NCBI GenBank assembly: GCA_006937955.1
Contig: SSNP01000106.1
Span: forward strand, 1,300,003 to 1,364,002
Direction of reading: 5' to 3'
Length of the DNA: 64,000 nt
Source: Pachypanchax playfairii
Taxonomy: Eukaryota; Chordata; Actinopteri; Cyprinodontiformes; Aplocheilidae
Shown: in pieces, positions 61,331-64,000 of the stretch
Position numbering within the stretch: position 1 is the first letter of the stretch
Layout: each line of letters starts with the position of its first letter
The notes under the pieces: model-generated
Databases searched by the model: none
Told to the model about the DNA's origin: nothing
What the model saw: the letters and a program-made list of their open reading frames with translations, nothing else
Translations under genes and position numbers: made by a program

Positions 61331-62060
61331 TGCAGGTGTGCCCTGTCGTTGTAACTTTTTCTGCAGTCTCTAGTTCTATAATTGAATTTTTCCTTTTCTT
61401 TAATAGAAGTCTGTGAAGTGAGGAGAGGCTGTGATGGTCCAATCTCCTCCAAACAGCATGTCTTGCACACTATTGGACACAGATGCTGCAAGAGTATATT
61501 TGTTTTGTTGAGAAATGTGATACGGGTCAAAAATGTTATGATGACTTCAACGCACAGAGCTGGAAGTTCTTCAACTAGTTTGAAAACCTTAAAATTTTCA
61601 GTGTGAAAGTCACTGAAAATCTATTGAAACAACATCTTTAAATTCTGCTGAAACAAAGAACTTAAACTGATTTACATCGAGTCGTCGTTCAGGTTCAAGG
61701 AGGGAATTTCCTCCTCGTGGATTCAGTGAGAAACCAAAACCAGGATTTTTCTCTTTTCCTGAGGTTTTCAACACAGACCCAGGAAACTGAATGAGGAGCC
61801 AGGCGGGTCGACCTGAAACAGAACTTGAGAAAATTGAGCCTGAGATGTTTTTGTGGAGATCAAATGCAGAACTTTACACCCAACCAGACCAAAACTCACT
61901 TACAGTAAAATTAGAAATGAAGGCTCATTATGTGGTCGAATAAAGTGGGTGTTATTTTTACATCAGCACCCCAAAATTACTAGAAATTAAGTGTCAGATT
62001 TCATTCAGCAAATATGATGCAGGGCAGTGCAATAAGGTTACATGAAGGGGGCAATGTCAT
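61331..62060. other. Unannotated stretch
   Basis: No coding, RNA or repeat signal that I can support. Confidence 0.4.
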
Positions 62061-62061
62061 G

Positions 62062-62092
<31 letters not shown>

Positions 62093-62099
62093 ACACACA
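62061..62099 (+). repeat. (CA)n microsatellite
   Basis: About 39 bp of CA repeat with a single CT interruption. Confidence 0.9.
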
Positions 62100-62372
62100 T
62101 TCATAAAACCATTTTATATAAATCAGAACATTTCATTAAAAACAAGTAAAACAACTTCTCAGTTGATAATTGACATATAAAAATCCTGCAAACATATATT
62201 TTGTCAAATAATGATACAACAACATTTATATAATATCGTAAACATTTATCATAATTATATTGGTATAAACATTAACATTATTCCCTGTGCATACTTCTTC
62301 TTCTACTGACCAAAGTATGCATGATAGTACTCTAAACTGGTCCGAGGTGTTTGTGTGTGTTTGTGTTTTAGG

Positions 62373-62512
62373 TGGATGGATGGATGGATGGATGGATGGA
62401 TGGATGGATGGATGGATGGAGGGACGGACGGACGGACGGACGGATGGATGGATGGATGGATGCAGGATGGATGGATGCAGGATGGATGCAGGATGGATGG
62501 ACGGATTGACGG

Positions 62513-62543
<31 letters not shown>

Positions 62544-62600
62544 CAGGATGGATGCAGGATGGATGGATGATGGATGCAGGATGGATGCAGGATGGATGGG
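62373..62600 (+). repeat. GATG minisatellite with GCAGGATGGAT higher-order units
   Basis: GGAT/GGAC tetranucleotides give way to recurring GATGCAGGATG blocks. The long open frames on both strands (Trp-Met-Asp-Gly and His-Pro-Ser-Ile repeats) follow from the tetramer and are not genes. Confidence 0.9.
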
Positions 62601-62809
62601 GCGGTCACGCAGGTGTCAGCCTGTTTAGCAATTAGCTTAGCCAATCAACTGTGTGATTGTTAGGTATATAGCCAGACACATTAGGCTGAGCGTCAGCGAG
62701 GCGTCAGCGTGTTTGGTCCCACATCGGTTAAGACCACAGAGGGTCAAGACCTGCGAGTCTACCTGCGCGAGTCCACCGAGCAGAGTAAGCAAACCACTAC
62801 ACAGACACC

Positions 62810-64000
62810 ATGTGCAAATCACACATCCCAGTCATAGTTGGGCACAGACCTCGACGCACTCTCTATAGACAATGTAATCCGCACTGCCTCATCCAGCCCA
62901 TGGCGTGTCGGGCTGCCACTGCCTCCGTTACCCTCGGCCTCTGGAACTGTCAGTCCGCAGTTAACAAAACAGAGTTCATCAGCTCTCTGCCGCACCTCTC
63001 CGATATACAGGTCCTAGCCCTGACCGAGACCTGGATCCGTCCTGACAACACAGCAACACCGGCTGCCCTCTCTTCTCATGCAGAATTCACACACACTCCT
63101 CGTCCTGCTGGGCGAGGAGGCGGTACAGGCATCCTGATTTCCAAAATGTGGAAATTTTCCTCCTTGCAAACCACTACTACCTGCTCCTCATTCGAATTTC
63201 ATGCATTACGAATCTCTAAGCCCGTCGCTGCTTATGTTTTGGTTATTTACCGCCCTCCGGGAGGCAACATGGAGCAATTTATGGATGAACTGGACACAAT
63301 CCTATCCGACATTCCAGATGATAACTCCCCTTTAATAGTTATGGGCGACATGAACATTCATATTGATAAAACGCAAGCTCATAACTTTCTGGCCCTGGTC
63401 CACTCCTTCAATCTCAATCTGGTCCAGACTCCCCCAACACACAGAGCTGGCAACACACTGGACCTGGTACTGACCAGAAACTGCACTGCAGGTAACGTGC
63501 AAGTCACACCGCTGCACCTCTCAGACCACTTCCTGATTAAATTCTGCATCTCCATCCCTTACGTACCTAACGCAAAAGTAAAGACTGTCTCCTACCGCAG
63601 AAACCTTCAATCTCTCACTCCCTCGCAGCTATCGGAGCATGTCTGCTCCTCCCTCCCTTCCTACTCGGTGCTCTCAACTCTGCCTGTAAATGACGCAACA
63701 GAGACGCTCTGCTCCTCACTAGCTTCTTCTCTGGACGAAGTCTGCCCTCGTGTGTCAAAGCTGGCCGCCCGGCAGCGTCCTAGTCCGTGGCTCACAGACA
63801 CTCTGAGGGATCACAGAGCTGGTCTGAGAGCAGCTGAAAGGAAATGGCGCAAATCCAAAAATCTCTCTGACTTGTCCGAATACCAGCAAAAGCTCTCTAG
63901 CTTCACATCCTGCTTAAAGGCTGCCAAGATAGCTTTTTACCAAAACAAAATCCAAAATGCTCCTAACATGGGAAAACTGTTCAAGACATTCAATACTCTT
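62810..64000 (+). CDS. LINE ORF (L2-like), apurinic endonuclease domain, cut by window end
   Basis: An open frame of 397 codons from an ATG at 62,810 to the window end without a stop. Endonuclease motifs appear in order: LGLWNCQSAVNK (catalytic Asn region), ALTETW (Glu), VIYRPPGG, GDMNIH (GDxN), NTLDLVLT and LSDHFLIKF (SDH). Then comes a basic linker typical of L2/Maui-like fish LINEs (PWLTDTLRDHRAGLRAAERK, WR). The reverse transcriptase should lie just beyond 64,000. The non-coding 62,601-62,809 next to the GATG array is probably the element's 5' UTR. Clade assignment is from memory. Confidence 0.85.
   Translation, partial: MCKSHIPVIVGHRPRRTLYRQCNPHCLIQPMACRAATASVTLGLWNCQSAVNKTEFISSLPHLSDIQVLALTETWIRPDNTATPAALSSHAEFTHTPRPAGRGGGTGILISKMWKFSSLQTTTTCSSFEFHALRISKPVAAYVLVIYRPPGGNMEQFMDELDTILSDIPDDNSPLIVMGDMNIHIDKTQAHNFLALVHSFNLNLVQTPPTHRAGNTLDLVLTRNCTAGNVQVTPLHLSDHFLIKFCISIPYVPNAKVKTVSYRRNLQSLTPSQLSEHVCSSLPSYSVLSTLPVNDATETLCSSLASSLDEVCPRVSKLAARQRPSPWLTDTLRDHRAGLRAAERKWRKSKNLSDLSEYQQKLSSFTSCLKAAKIAFYQNKIQNAPNMGKLFKTFNTL

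Noticed and set aside
62287..62644. 113-codon open frames on both strands (Trp-Met-Asp-Gly and His-Pro-Ser-Ile repeats)
   Set aside because: Direct consequence of a GATG tetramer array, which is open in several frames by chance.

Overview
The window is eukaryotic DNA from a teleost fish. Both genes are split by GT-AG introns and encode vertebrate-specific proteins. The non-coding DNA is full of fish-type DNA transposons, (TG)n/(CA)n microsatellites and an L2-like LINE. I cannot name the species; a spiny-rayed fish is a guess from the repeat flavour.

Layout. 1-3.3 kb: intergenic, nothing recognisable. 3,514-36,206 (+): a complete integrin alpha-3 gene (itga3). Twenty-four shared exons are followed by two alternative cytoplasmic-tail exons, A and B. 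Conceptual splicing keeps frame throughout and gives 1,049 aa (A) or 1,068 aa (B). Intron 1 is about 18 kb and holds several MITEs, a Harbinger remnant and an old nested repeat. 37-41 kb: a repeat-rich strip between convergent genes, with a nearly intact Tc1/mariner transposon (37,946-39,547; open 340-aa DD34E transposase). 41,608-57,396 (-): a complete two-domain (somatic-type) angiotensin-converting enzyme gene (ace), 25 coding exons, 1,288 aa, with both zinc sites intact. 58.8-61.3 kb: two pairs of a (TG)n-bounded ~290-bp repeat. 62.4-62.6 kb: a GATG minisatellite. 62,810-64,000 (+): the open 5' part of a LINE ORF with an endonuclease domain, running off the window.

How the genes work. Integrin alpha-3 pairs with beta-1 as a basement-membrane (laminin) receptor; it is furin-cleaved into heavy and light chains, and the two tails differ in cytoplasmic partners. 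ACE is a membrane-anchored zinc dipeptidyl carboxypeptidase that makes angiotensin II and degrades bradykinin. They are neighbours, not a pathway. In human both lie on the long arm of chromosome 17, so the pairing fits conserved synteny (from memory).

Most notable: a GFFHR instead of GFFKR in the itga3 A tail; a GC-AG intron in ace kept in frame; matching exon lengths in the two ACE domains; residues that distinguish the human N and C catalytic sites conserved in the fish protein; a 108-bp intron where mammals keep the testis-ACE promoter and exon; a young Tc1; and at least six TTAA-flanked non-autonomous elements of four families. I found no CRISPR, operon or clearly new gene system.
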